DNA of 64,000 nucleotides from Subsaxibacter sp. CAU 1640 (GTDB taxonomy: Bacteria > Bacteroidota > Bacteroidia > Flavobacteriales > Flavobacteriaceae): NCBI RefSeq assembly GCF_023156585.1, contig NZ_JALNMI010000001.1:930001-994000 (forward strand). The letters are read 5' to 3'. A program made the position numbers and the translations under genes. The notes beneath the pieces are model-generated. The model saw nothing but the letters and a program-made list of their open reading frames with translations, was not told the origin of the DNA and did no database searches. The first letter of the stretch is position 1. Every line of letters starts with the position of its first letter. Shown one piece after another: positions 50,448-59,555 of this stretch.

Positions 50448-52781
50448 TTATTTTTCAACTTTTATATTCAAGCTTAAAGAGTATGGCACATTTTCTTTTT
50501 TGACGGCCCAATCTTTGTTTGGTTCATGACCCATTTCAAAAGTGAATGTGCCACCATTCTGAATGGTTTCATACGTGATAAAGCTGTTATTGTTTACACT
50601 GCCGTTCAAAGTGGTGCTTTGAATGTATGGGTTTGTTTTTGAGTTGTTTTTAGCTTCTATTGTGAAAGTTTTTCCATTCTCTAAATGCAAAGTAGCCTTG
50701 TCAAACAATGGACTTCCGATGACGTATTGGTCAGTGGCAGGTGCAACCGGATAAAATCCAAGAGCACTGAATACATACCACGCCGAAGTCTGTCCGTTAT
50801 CTTCATCGCCACAGTAACCATCAGGAGTAGCAGCATATAATTTGGTCAAGACATCCCTTATCTTTTCTTGAGCTTTGTAAGACGCATTGGCATAATTATA
50901 TAAATAAATCATATGCTGAATCGGTTGGTTTCCATGGGCATAATTTCCCATATTGACGATTTGCATCTCCCGAATTTCGTGAATGGTACCACCATAATAG
51001 GAATCATCAAAAAGTGGTGGCATTTCAAAAACGGTATCCAATTGTTTAACGAAGTTTTCTTTTCCTCCCATTAAATCAATTAAGCCTTGAACATCATGAA
51101 AAACGGACCACGTGTAGTGCAAACTATTGCCTTCGGTAAAGGCATCGCCCCACTTTAAAGGATTGAATGGTGATTGAAAAGAACCATCTTCGTTTTTACC
51201 ACGCATCAAATTGGTCGAAGGGTCAAAGACATTTTTATAATTGAGAGATTGCTTATAAAATTTATCTGCAATAGAATCTTTGCCTAATTTTCTCGCCATT
51301 TCAGCAATCGTAAAATCGGCATAGGCATATTCCAGGGTTCGGGCTACATTTTCGTTAACATTCACATCATACGGAACATATCCAAGGCTGTTGTAGTAAT
51401 TCAAGCCTTCTCGTCCTACCGAACTGGCTGGTCTTCCTTCTTCAACAGTGGTGTTTTTTAAAATGGCTTCAAATAAAACTGTGATATCCTTTTCGGCCAT
51501 ATTTCCTTTTAAATAAGCGTCTGCAATAATGGGAGCAGAGTTGGAGCCAATCATACAATCACGATGTCCAGGACTTGCCCATTCGGGTAACCAACCTGAT
51601 TCTTTATAAGTGTTTGTCAAACCTTCCATAATCTGGCTGTTGAGTTCGGGATACATCATATTAAAAAACGGATAGACTGCTCTAAAAGTATCCCAAAACC
51701 CATTATCGGTAAACATATAACCTGCTTCAACCTTTCCGTTGTAAGGACTGTAGTGAACCACTTTGTTTTCTGTGTCAAATTCATAGAATTTTCTTGGGAA
51801 TAACAGCACCCGATACAAACACGAATAAAAGGTTTTAATGTTATCTATATTGTCATCTTCCACCTGAATTTTTTGCAGTTCGGTTTCCCACGCTTGTTTG
51901 GCTTTTTCCTTGGTAGTTTCAAAAGAATCATTTCCAATTTCTCTGTCCAAATTCAATTGCGCCTGTTCTGGACTGATGAATGACGATGCTATTTTTACAT
52001 GAACGGCTTCGCCTTTGTTGGTTTTAAACCCAATAATGGCTCCTACATGCTCACCTTCACTTTCAATAGTGTTTTTTTGAAGTTTCCAATCATCTTTCCA
52101 CGTGTGGGTCATGTCAAAATCTTTATCAAATTCGGCTACAAAATAGTTATGAAAATTATCGGGAACACCACCGCGATTGTTTCTGCAATAGCCAATAATC
52201 TTACGCTCTTCGGGAATGATTTTAACCATTGAACCCTTATAAAAGGCATCCAATAGAATATAGGAAGAATCAGCCTCCGGAAAGGTGAATTTGAATTGGG
52301 CCGCACGTTCTGTGGGAGCAACTTCAACCTTGGTGTCATAATCTGCGAGGTAGATACTGTAGTAATAGGGTTTAGCAACTTCGGCTTTGTGAGAAAACCA
52401 AGATTGGCGGTCTTCTTCATTGTATTTTAAATCACCCGTCACGGCCATTAGGGAAAAAGCTGCATAATCGTTAATCCAAGGGCTTGGTTGATGGGTTTGC
52501 TTGATGCCTCTTATTTTGTTTTCGTTGTATTTATAGGTCCATCCATCGCCCATTTTGGAAGTCATGGGTGTCCAAAAATTCATACCCCAAGGTGTGGCAA
52601 TGGCAGGATAGGTATTTCCGTTTGATAGGCTGTACTTGGAATCTGTTCCCATCAGTGGGTTTACATAATCAACTAAACTGATTTTGTTAGCATTTGATTC
52701 TTTATGTGATTGATGTTCAATCTCTTTTTTGCATGAAAGCAATACGACTAGAAAAATAAATATGTAAATGGTTTTCTTCAT
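50448..52781 (-). CDS. GH92 family glycosidase with Gln in place of the catalytic acid
   Basis: 777-residue lipoprotein (lipobox VVLLSC). GH92 fold: YVNPLMGTDS, NTYPAIATPWGMNFWTPMT, GIKQTHQPSPWINDYAAFS in the N-terminal beta-domain, then the (alpha/alpha)6 barrel with TWSVFHDVQGLIDLMGGK and GDEDNGQTSAWYVFSALGFYPV (general-base Asp region intact). The motif HGNEP of ordinary GH92 mannosidases reads HGNQP here (Gln619). In the GH92 subgroup that releases mannose-1-phosphate-linked mannose the acid is likewise lost, because phosphate needs no protonation. So phosphomannan-type linkages are the likely target. Starts by overlapping the next GH92 stop by 4 bases (ATGA). Confidence 0.88.
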   Translation of the reverse strand: MKKTIYIFIFLVVLLSCKKEIEHQSHKESNANKISLVDYVNPLMGTDSKYSLSNGNTYPAIATPWGMNFWTPMTSKMGDGWTYKYNENKIRGIKQTHQPSPWINDYAAFSLMAVTGDLKYNEEDRQSWFSHKAEVAKPYYYSIYLADYDTKVEVAPTERAAQFKFTFPEADSSYILLDAFYKGSMVKIIPEERKIIGYCRNNRGGVPDNFHNYFVAEFDKDFDMTHTWKDDWKLQKNTIESEGEHVGAIIGFKTNKGEAVHVKIASSFISPEQAQLNLDREIGNDSFETTKEKAKQAWETELQKIQVEDDNIDNIKTFYSCLYRVLLFPRKFYEFDTENKVVHYSPYNGKVEAGYMFTDNGFWDTFRAVYPFFNMMYPELNSQIMEGLTNTYKESGWLPEWASPGHRDCMIGSNSAPIIADAYLKGNMAEKDITVLFEAILKNTTVEEGRPASSVGREGLNYYNSLGYVPYDVNVNENVARTLEYAYADFTIAEMARKLGKDSIADKFYKQSLNYKNVFDPSTNLMRGKNEDGSFQSPFNPLKWGDAFTEGNSLHYTWSVFHDVQGLIDLMGGKENFVKQLDTVFEMPPLFDDSYYGGTIHEIREMQIVNMGNYAHGNQPIQHMIYLYNYANASYKAQEKIRDVLTKLYAATPDGYCGDEDNGQTSAWYVFSALGFYPVAPATDQYVIGSPLFDKATLHLENGKTFTIEAKNNSKTNPYIQSTTLNGSVNNNSFITYETIQNGGTFTFEMGHEPNKDWAVKKENVPYSLSLNIKVEK

Positions 52782-55084
52782 GGTTTTCTGGACATTTCAA
52801 ATAAAAGTACACCACCATTCAAAATATCACTATGTGAAATTTGATTGTTTTTGATTGAAATGCCATTTAATGAGACTCGTTTGACATAGACGTTTTTCGC
52901 ACTTTGATTTTTGGTTTTTACAGTAAGGACTTTCCCATTATCCAAATGAATTTTTGCTTCCTCAACTAACGGACTTCCTAAAGCATAATTAGGCGAACCA
53001 GGTGTAACTGGATAAAATCCAAGACTACTAAAAATATACCAAGCACTCATTTGTCCTGCGTCATCATTGCCACACAATCCTTCTACAGTTGGTCCATACA
53101 TAGAGCGCATAATCATTCTGACACGAGACTGCGTTTTTTCAGGGTGCCCTGTCCAGTTGTACAGGTAAGGAATGTGATGTCCAGGCTCATTCCCGTGAAC
53201 ATAATTTCCTATAATGCCATCTCTGGTAATATCCTCATGCTTTTCAATGTACTTATCTTCAATTTCCATAGTGAAAAGCGAATCTAGATGCTGGTTAAAA
53301 CGTTCTTTTCCACCCATCATTTTAACCATTTTATCAATGTCTTGAGGTACATACAAACCGTAATTCCATGCGTTGCCTTCGATAAAGCCTTGGCCATGTG
53401 TATCCATCGGGTCAAAATCTTTTCGGAAGGTTCCATCGGACAGTTTTGGACGCATATAACCAATGCTAGAGTCATAGACATTTTCATAATAGTTGGCACG
53501 TTCCATAAATTCTTGTTCTACTTGAGTGTTCCCAATTTGCTTGGCCATTTGGGCGATGCACCAATCATTGTAAGCATATTCCAAAGTTTTTGAAACGGAA
53601 GAATGGCTTTTGTCATCAGGCACATAATGGTAATCGATATAGTCTCCCAAACCATCAAAATATCGCACATTGGCTGTGTTTATAGATGCTTGAAGCGCTC
53701 TGTCCATATCAAAATTTCCTACGTGTTTTGCCATCGCGTCTGCTATGACTGAAGTGGCGTGATATCCAATCATACACCAGTTTTCATTAGCATAATGACT
53801 CCAAATAGGTAGCATATGATGCACGCTTTGGTCGTGATGTGCCAACATACTTCGAATCATGTCATTGTTACGTTCAGGTTGAGTGATGTTGAAAAGAGGA
53901 TGCAAGGCACGATACGTATCCCAAAGAGAAAAAATGGTATAGTTTGTAAATTCTTCCGAGGTATGAATATTCTGGTCCAAACCACGGTACTGACCATCCA
54001 CATCTTCATAAATAATAGGTGAGAGATTCGTATGATACAATGCGGTATAAAAGGTAACCTTATCTGCGTCTGTAAGCGTTTCAACTTCAAGTTTTGAAAG
54101 CTCTTGGTTCCATTTGGCTTTTGTTTCTTCTTTAGTTTGATTAAAATCCCAATGAGGAATTTCGGCTTCTAAATTCTTCATCGCACCAGCCGAACTTACC
54201 GAAGACAAGGCAAATTTCAACTTAATTTGTTCACCTCCTTGCGTATCAAAATTGAAATAGGCACGCAAATCCTGCCCCGCCATTTCTGGAAAATTTTCGT
54301 CTTGTTTAAATCGTCGGTAGAATCCATCGTATTTGATATCATCATATTTTTTGTGACCATAACTTTTAAAGGGTTTAGAAAACTTGGCGGCAAAAAACAC
54401 TTTTCTGTCGCGCGCCCATCCTTTTGTGTGACGATAGCCCGTAATGGTCGAATCGTTTTCCACCCGAATAAAAGTCCAGACATTTTTATTGTCGTGGTGA
54501 TACACATTATAGACCATATCCAAGATGATATGAGCGTTGTTAGATTTAGGGAAGGTGTATTGATGAAATCCGACGCGCTCACTAGCGGTTAATTCGGCTT
54601 TAATTCCGTAGGAATCCAAATCTACCTTGTAATACCCTGGCGAAGCGGCTTCCTTATCATGTGAAAACAGGGAATAAAAGCCTTTTTTCCCGTCAGAAGT
54701 ACTCAAAGGGTCGAGTACCAACTCACCAACAGTTGGCATCACCAAAAAGTCACCTAAATCGGAGTGACCTGTTCCGCTAAAATTGGTGTGAGCAAATCCG
54801 ATAATCGTAGAATCTTTATATTGATAACCTGCACAATACTCATAGGTTTTGGTATTGTAACTACCATCTGGATTGTGCATTGTTTCAAAATTGGTCTGTG
54901 GACTCAACTGTACCATCCCAAAAGGTGCTGTGGCGCCTGGAAACGTATGACCCATTTTGCTCGTTCCTATCATCGGATTTACATATTGAGTGTAATCAAT
55001 TTCTACATTATCCGGCTTTTGCTGTGAAAACCCAAAGTTGAAACAGAATATGAAAAAAACTATGAAAATTTGATTTTTTATCAT
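52778..55084 (-). CDS. GH92 family alpha-1,2-mannosidase
   Basis: 768 residues, signal peptide 1-20 (FFIFCFNFGFSQ), periplasmic. DYTQYVNPMIGTSKMGHTFPGATAPFGMVQLSP, GFAHTNFSGTGHSDLGDFLVMP, NYVHGNEPGHHIPYLYNWTG with catalytic acid Glu633, and GNDDAGQMSAWYIFSSLGFYPVTPG with the general-base Asp. Inverting, calcium-dependent exo-mannosidase that trims mannose from high-mannose glycans. Stop overlaps the downstream GH92 start, and its start overlaps the MFS stop by one base. Confidence 0.93.
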   Translation of the reverse strand: MIKNQIFIVFFIFCFNFGFSQQKPDNVEIDYTQYVNPMIGTSKMGHTFPGATAPFGMVQLSPQTNFETMHNPDGSYNTKTYEYCAGYQYKDSTIIGFAHTNFSGTGHSDLGDFLVMPTVGELVLDPLSTSDGKKGFYSLFSHDKEAASPGYYKVDLDSYGIKAELTASERVGFHQYTFPKSNNAHIILDMVYNVYHHDNKNVWTFIRVENDSTITGYRHTKGWARDRKVFFAAKFSKPFKSYGHKKYDDIKYDGFYRRFKQDENFPEMAGQDLRAYFNFDTQGGEQIKLKFALSSVSSAGAMKNLEAEIPHWDFNQTKEETKAKWNQELSKLEVETLTDADKVTFYTALYHTNLSPIIYEDVDGQYRGLDQNIHTSEEFTNYTIFSLWDTYRALHPLFNITQPERNNDMIRSMLAHHDQSVHHMLPIWSHYANENWCMIGYHATSVIADAMAKHVGNFDMDRALQASINTANVRYFDGLGDYIDYHYVPDDKSHSSVSKTLEYAYNDWCIAQMAKQIGNTQVEQEFMERANYYENVYDSSIGYMRPKLSDGTFRKDFDPMDTHGQGFIEGNAWNYGLYVPQDIDKMVKMMGGKERFNQHLDSLFTMEIEDKYIEKHEDITRDGIIGNYVHGNEPGHHIPYLYNWTGHPEKTQSRVRMIMRSMYGPTVEGLCGNDDAGQMSAWYIFSSLGFYPVTPGSPNYALGSPLVEEAKIHLDNGKVLTVKTKNQSAKNVYVKRVSLNGISIKNNQISHSDILNGGVLLFEMSRKP

Positions 55085-56394
55085 CAGATGGCCACTTGCT
55101 TTTTGTTGTTTCTAAATCCAAACCAAAGAATATAACCATAGCAGAAAATCACAAAAATCAAGGCCAATTTAAAGCCGACATTATCTGTAAGCAATCCAAA
55201 TATGGGCGGAATTAATGCGCCTCCTACAATGGCTGTACATAGTAATCCAGATGCTTTTGGTTTGAGTTGACCAAGTCCATCCAATGCCAAAGTAAAAATG
55301 GTTGGAAACATAATGGAATTGAACAGTCCAACAGCAAGTATACTCCACATTGACACCAATCCAGTTGTGTTCATTGACACAATAATCAGCAGAATAGCAA
55401 TGCTGGCAAACACTCCAAGTACAAGTCCTGGTTTTATGATTCTGGTCAAATAGGACCCAATGAAACGTCCTATCATCGCACCAGACCAATAAAAGGTGAC
55501 AAAAACCCCTACTACAGCTTTATCATCTTTATCGGAAAGGTCCGAACTCAAAATGGTTTCAGCAATAGATTTCATAAAGCCATTTTCCCTAACCACTTCC
55601 GACAAATTCATTTCCAAGAAATAATTCACCAAATAGCTGCCAATGGCGACTTCGGCACCCACATAAAAGAAAATGCCCAAAACACCCAAAGAAAGATTTT
55701 TATGTTTTAAAGCGTCCAGGTAGCTGCCTACCCGTTTTTCATTGATGAGTTTAGGAAGCTTGGCGAAGAAGAAAATACCTGCAATGACAGCTGTAAAAAT
55801 AGCCAGCCCTATAAATGGCGTTTGTACTGCAGACGCTTCACTGATGAGGTACGATTCTTTCGCTGGACCAACAAGCATATCTATTTCATCTTTAGTTTTG
55901 ATTTTATCACTTAAGATGAAAAGCGCTCCAATAGCTGGTGCAATGGCAGTTCCTAATGAGTTGAAGGCTTGTGATAGATTTAATCGACTTGAGGCGCTTT
56001 CTTCTGGACCCAAAACAGCCACAAATGGATTTGCGGCCACTTGTAAGATGGTCATACCTCCTGCCAAAATAAAATACGCCAACATAAAAATTCCAAACAC
56101 ACGGTAGGATGCCGCTGGATAAAATAGCAAACAACCCAAAGCCATTGTGAGCAAACCTAAAATGATTCCTTTTTTATAACCGATTTTTGACAGAATATAA
56201 CTCGCAGGAATCGAAAGCACAAAATACGCACCGAAAAATGCAAACTGTACCAAACCTGCTTGAAAATAGGAAAGTGTAAATAATTCACGAAGTCTTGGGA
56301 TTAAAGAATCGACCAAAACAGTGATGAATCCCCAAAGGAAAAACAATATGGTCAATAGAATGAATGAAGAACGATAGGATGTTTGTTGGGTCAT
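55084..56394 (-). CDS. Sugar MFS transporter (FucP/GluP type)
   Basis: 436 residues, twelve predicted helices. FLWGFITVLVDSLIPRLRELFTLSYFQAGLVQFAFFGAYF, ILAGGMTILQVAANPFVAVLGP, SSRLNLSQAFNSLGTAIAPAIGA are the hallmark of the FucP/GluP proton-sugar symporters. Given its place between mannosidases it probably takes mannose (or GlcNAc) across the inner membrane. No phosphotransferase genes nearby. Lies between two GH92 genes with a 1-base overlap on one side and a 56-base AT-rich gap on the other. Confidence 0.93.
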   Translation of the reverse strand: MTQQTSYRSSFILLTILFFLWGFITVLVDSLIPRLRELFTLSYFQAGLVQFAFFGAYFVLSIPASYILSKIGYKKGIILGLLTMALGCLLFYPAASYRVFGIFMLAYFILAGGMTILQVAANPFVAVLGPEESASSRLNLSQAFNSLGTAIAPAIGALFILSDKIKTKDEIDMLVGPAKESYLISEASAVQTPFIGLAIFTAVIAGIFFFAKLPKLINEKRVGSYLDALKHKNLSLGVLGIFFYVGAEVAIGSYLVNYFLEMNLSEVVRENGFMKSIAETILSSDLSDKDDKAVVGVFVTFYWSGAMIGRFIGSYLTRIIKPGLVLGVFASIAILLIIVSMNTTGLVSMWSILAVGLFNSIMFPTIFTLALDGLGQLKPKASGLLCTAIVGGALIPPIFGLLTDNVGFKLALIFVIFCYGYILWFGFRNNKKQVAI

Positions 56395-56450
56395 TTTTTT
56401 AGTAAAATGTTAGGGGTTATATTATGACTTTTTTGAAATTATTTGGTTTT

Positions 56451-59438
56451 TTACTGCGACTGCGACTGCGACTGCGACTGCGACTGCGACTGCGACTGCG
56501 ACTGCGACTGCGACTCCTGACTATCGACACTTATTTCATCTACAAAAATCCAGCTTCGTCCGTCAGGATATCCGAGATGCCATTTGGGTAGCACACCTTG
56601 AGTTTTGGCAATTATTTTTATATAACGCGCTTCACCTAGTTTTGAAAGGGAAATAGTTTCAATTTTTACTTCATCTGTATTCTGTGGCTTTTCAAAATTC
56701 CAATCCATTTGTTTTGTAAATCTTTCACCATCTTTTGAAGTATAAATTTCTGCTACTTTTGGAAGGAAAATCCAAGATTTTTGGTCTCTTAAAAAGTTGA
56801 TTTTCATATTGTAAATGAGTTTTACTTCTCCTAAATCAACGGTAGCATTTAAATCAGTGTTCTGATAACCTTGCCAAGACCCAGTCCGGAAATCTTTAGT
56901 TCCTTTGATGCCATCAATAAGCGCATTTTTGCCACCTCCATTGTATTGATTGGCGTATGATGTTTTTAAACTAATGGACCTATTTGGGTCAACCACGTAA
57001 AAATCTGTGGTCAGTGTTGCGCTTTTTTCATCGTCCTTTTCAGCGTAAATTTTGAGAGATGAGGCTTTGGTTAATTTGAATGGTTTTTCATAAAGCACGA
57101 ACTCTGTATCATCGATGGCGTAATAGATGTTTGCCTCTTGGTCCACACACTGCAACGCTACTTCTGTTTCATTTTGAAATGCCACATCCCCTGAAGCGAT
57201 GAAGGGAACAGGTACAATTTTATAGTCATCGATGTGTGTTACTGGTTCATCTCCTTCTGCAGTTCCCCATTCCGTAGGTTCATTCGTCATCCAAAACTCG
57301 AGCGTACCACCTTCCATAATGTCTTCGTGTGAAATGTAGGTTTCATCAAGAGTTCTACCATTGAGTTTAGCCTTTGATATATATTTATTATCAGCACTCA
57401 AATCGTAAGCCTTGATATGGAATTTTTCGCCATTCTCAAGATTGATGGTTGTTTTCGGGAACAATGGCGTACCGATGATATATTGATTGGAACCAGGTGT
57501 TACAGGATAAAAGCCCATAGCGCTGAACACATACCAAGCGCTCATTTGTCCACAGTCTTCGTTTCCTGAAATGCCATCAGGCGCATTTTTGTACAACTGC
57601 GTTAAAATCTGATGAACTTTTTCTTGAGTTTTATAAGGTTTATTGACAAAATTATAGAGATAAGCCATATGGTGGCTCGGTTCATTTCCGTGAGCGTATT
57701 GTCCAATCAATCCTGTAATGTCAGCTTGGTCGCGACCGGAGGTTTTGGTTTTTGCGGTGAAAAGTGTATCCAGTTGCACTTCCAAAGAGTCTTTTCCGCC
57801 AAGCAATGCCATAAAACCTGTGATGTCTTGCGGCACATAAAAGCTGTATTGCCACGCATTGGCTTCAGTATAATTGAAATTGACTTCGTAAGGGTCAAAT
57901 GGCGAAAACCACGTGTTTCTAAAGCGACCACGCATAAATTTACTTTCTGGGTCGTACACGTTCTTGTAGTTCTGAGCGCGTTTATAAAAAATCTCCTCCT
58001 CCTCATCTTTGCCCATTTCTTTTGCCATTTGAGCAATCGTCCAATCGTCATAAGCATATTCCAAAGTTTTTGAAACAGACTCACTTTCTTCTTCCACTGG
58101 AATAAAACCGTATTTTTTATAAGATTCCAATCCGAGCCAATTTCGAGTAGCGGAGAATTTCATCGCCTCAAACGCTTTTTCAGCATCATAACCACGTATA
58201 TCCTTTAAGTAAGCATCCGCAATGACGGGAACAGCGTGGTAACCAATCATACAACCTGTATAATTTCCGGATAAATCCCAAATGGGCATAATGCCTCCTT
58301 CATAGTATTTTGAAATAAAGGTATTGATGAAATCGTTGGTTCTATCCTGTTCGATAATCGTATAAAGTGGATGTGCGGCACGATAGGTATCCCAAAGTGA
58401 AAATACTGTGTAATAATCAAACTTTTTGGTCTCGTGGACCTTTAAATCCATACCTCGATAACGACCATCGACATCTTGATAAATGTTAGGTGCAATCATC
58501 GTATGATACAATGCTGTATAAAAATTGGTTTTGTAATCTCTGTTATCACTTTCTACTACAATTTTTTCCAATTGCTTTTCCCAAGTATTTTGAGCTTCTT
58601 TTTTGATGTCGTCAAAAGTTTTGTCACCAATTTCTGTTTCAAGATTCTTTTTGGCACCTTCTTCGTCCACAGGACTGATACCAATTTTCACATAAACTGG
58701 CTCATTCTTCGGATTATCAAATTGAAAGGCTGCTTTTTTGTTTTTGTATTGACTACGAGAAGCACCCAAGTCAACAGAAATTGGATGGGAAAATTTGATG
58801 TAGTAATATAGTTTTTGCTGTTTGGCCCAAGCTTTGGAATGGCGATGTCCAGACAATTCTGTGTCAGAAATACGCTTGATGCTGCCGCTCAATAATTCAT
58901 CACGATGCAACAAATCCAAAATAAGCATTTGGTTTTGAGCTCTTGGATATTGATATTTATGAATGCCACTTCTTGTGGAAACAGTCAATTCAACCTCAAT
59001 ACCAGTATCATCCAATTTTACTTTGTAAAAGCCAGGTTCTGCAACTTCATTGTCGTGAGAAAACTTGGAACGGTAACCTCGTTTACCATCACTTCCATTA
59101 TCAAAAACAACACTGTTGGTTGGCATCAATAAAATATCTCCATAATCGCTCACACCTGTGCCGCTCAAGTGCGTGTGTGAAAATCCATAAATGTGATTGT
59201 CGCTATAATGATAGCCCGAACAACCATCCCAACCATCAAGTCTTGTGTCAGGACTTAATTGCATCATTCCAAAAGGCATCGTAGCGCCTGGATAGGTGTG
59301 TCCGTGACCGCCTGTTCCTATAAAAGGATTGACGTAAGAAATCAAGGATGAATCCTTTTTGGCTGGTTCAGTTTTAGGCTTGTTGTCGCATCCTAAAACT
59401 AAAAAAAAGGAAAAACATATGGCGAAAAATGGTTTCAT
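56451..59438 (-). CDS. GH92 alpha-mannosidase with C-terminal beta-sandwich domains and (SQ)10 tail
   Basis: 995-residue lipoprotein (LVLGCDNK). GH92 about 30-745: FIGTGGHGHTYPGATMPFGMMQLSPDTRLDGWDGCSG, HGNEPSHHMAYLYNF with catalytic acid Glu586, GNEDCGQMSAWYVFSAMGFYPV. Then a chitobiase-C-terminal-like domain (about 745-830, ALQCVDQEANIYYAIDDTEF) and an F5/8-type-C carbohydrate-binding domain (about 830-970, NALIDGIKGTKDFRTGSWQGYQ...DLNATVDLGEVK). The last residues are ten Ser-Gln pairs after DSQE. First gene of the GH92 operon; a surface-exposed lipoprotein that starts glycan trimming is plausible. Confidence 0.92.
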   Translation of the reverse strand: MKPFFAICFSFFLVLGCDNKPKTEPAKKDSSLISYVNPFIGTGGHGHTYPGATMPFGMMQLSPDTRLDGWDGCSGYHYSDNHIYGFSHTHLSGTGVSDYGDILLMPTNSVVFDNGSDGKRGYRSKFSHDNEVAEPGFYKVKLDDTGIEVELTVSTRSGIHKYQYPRAQNQMLILDLLHRDELLSGSIKRISDTELSGHRHSKAWAKQQKLYYYIKFSHPISVDLGASRSQYKNKKAAFQFDNPKNEPVYVKIGISPVDEEGAKKNLETEIGDKTFDDIKKEAQNTWEKQLEKIVVESDNRDYKTNFYTALYHTMIAPNIYQDVDGRYRGMDLKVHETKKFDYYTVFSLWDTYRAAHPLYTIIEQDRTNDFINTFISKYYEGGIMPIWDLSGNYTGCMIGYHAVPVIADAYLKDIRGYDAEKAFEAMKFSATRNWLGLESYKKYGFIPVEEESESVSKTLEYAYDDWTIAQMAKEMGKDEEEEIFYKRAQNYKNVYDPESKFMRGRFRNTWFSPFDPYEVNFNYTEANAWQYSFYVPQDITGFMALLGGKDSLEVQLDTLFTAKTKTSGRDQADITGLIGQYAHGNEPSHHMAYLYNFVNKPYKTQEKVHQILTQLYKNAPDGISGNEDCGQMSAWYVFSAMGFYPVTPGSNQYIIGTPLFPKTTINLENGEKFHIKAYDLSADNKYISKAKLNGRTLDETYISHEDIMEGGTLEFWMTNEPTEWGTAEGDEPVTHIDDYKIVPVPFIASGDVAFQNETEVALQCVDQEANIYYAIDDTEFVLYEKPFKLTKASSLKIYAEKDDEKSATLTTDFYVVDPNRSISLKTSYANQYNGGGKNALIDGIKGTKDFRTGSWQGYQNTDLNATVDLGEVKLIYNMKINFLRDQKSWIFLPKVAEIYTSKDGERFTKQMDWNFEKPQNTDEVKIETISLSKLGEARYIKIIAKTQGVLPKWHLGYPDGRSWIFVDEISVDSQESQSQSQSQSQSQSQSQSQSQ
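56454..56513. repeat. Hexanucleotide microsatellite, ten CTGCGA units
   Basis: Ten perfect, contiguous units with no base change, touching the TAA stop of the GH92 gene (56451-56453). On the coding strand it gives (Ser-Gln)10. Changes in copy number keep the frame, so only the tail length varies. Confidence 0.97.
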
Positions 59439-59472
59439 CGGTAACGCAATTCAAAAGCTTCCGAAATATAGT

Positions 59473-59509
59473 AAATCTTAAGGGATGGTTAAATTTAATC
59501 TTAAGATTT
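59473..59509. promoter_or_regulatory. Inverted repeat operator candidate between GH92 operon and metallophosphoesterase
   Basis: AAATCTTAAG (59473-59482) and CTTAAGATTT (59500-59509) are exact inverse copies with a 17-base spacer; the right half contains a perfect 12-bp palindrome AATCTTAAGATT (59497-59508). It lies 35 bp before the GH92 operon start, in the promoter region. Confidence 0.5.
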
Positions 59510-59529
59510 TAATAACAGCCTATTTCAGT

Positions 59530-59537
59530 TATCTTTG
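59530..59537 (+). promoter_or_regulatory. Candidate -7 element for the metallophosphoesterase (TATCTTTG)
   Basis: Exact TAnnTTTG, 18 bp before the ATG; no clear TTG at -33. The inverted repeat above lies where activators or repressors would bind. Confidence 0.5.
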
Positions 59538-59555
59538 AATAAAACTGCTTAAAGA

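Noticed and set aside
56454-56513. Phase-variation switch by frameshift
   Set aside because: The unit is six bases, so slippage by whole units keeps the frame; it can only change tail length.
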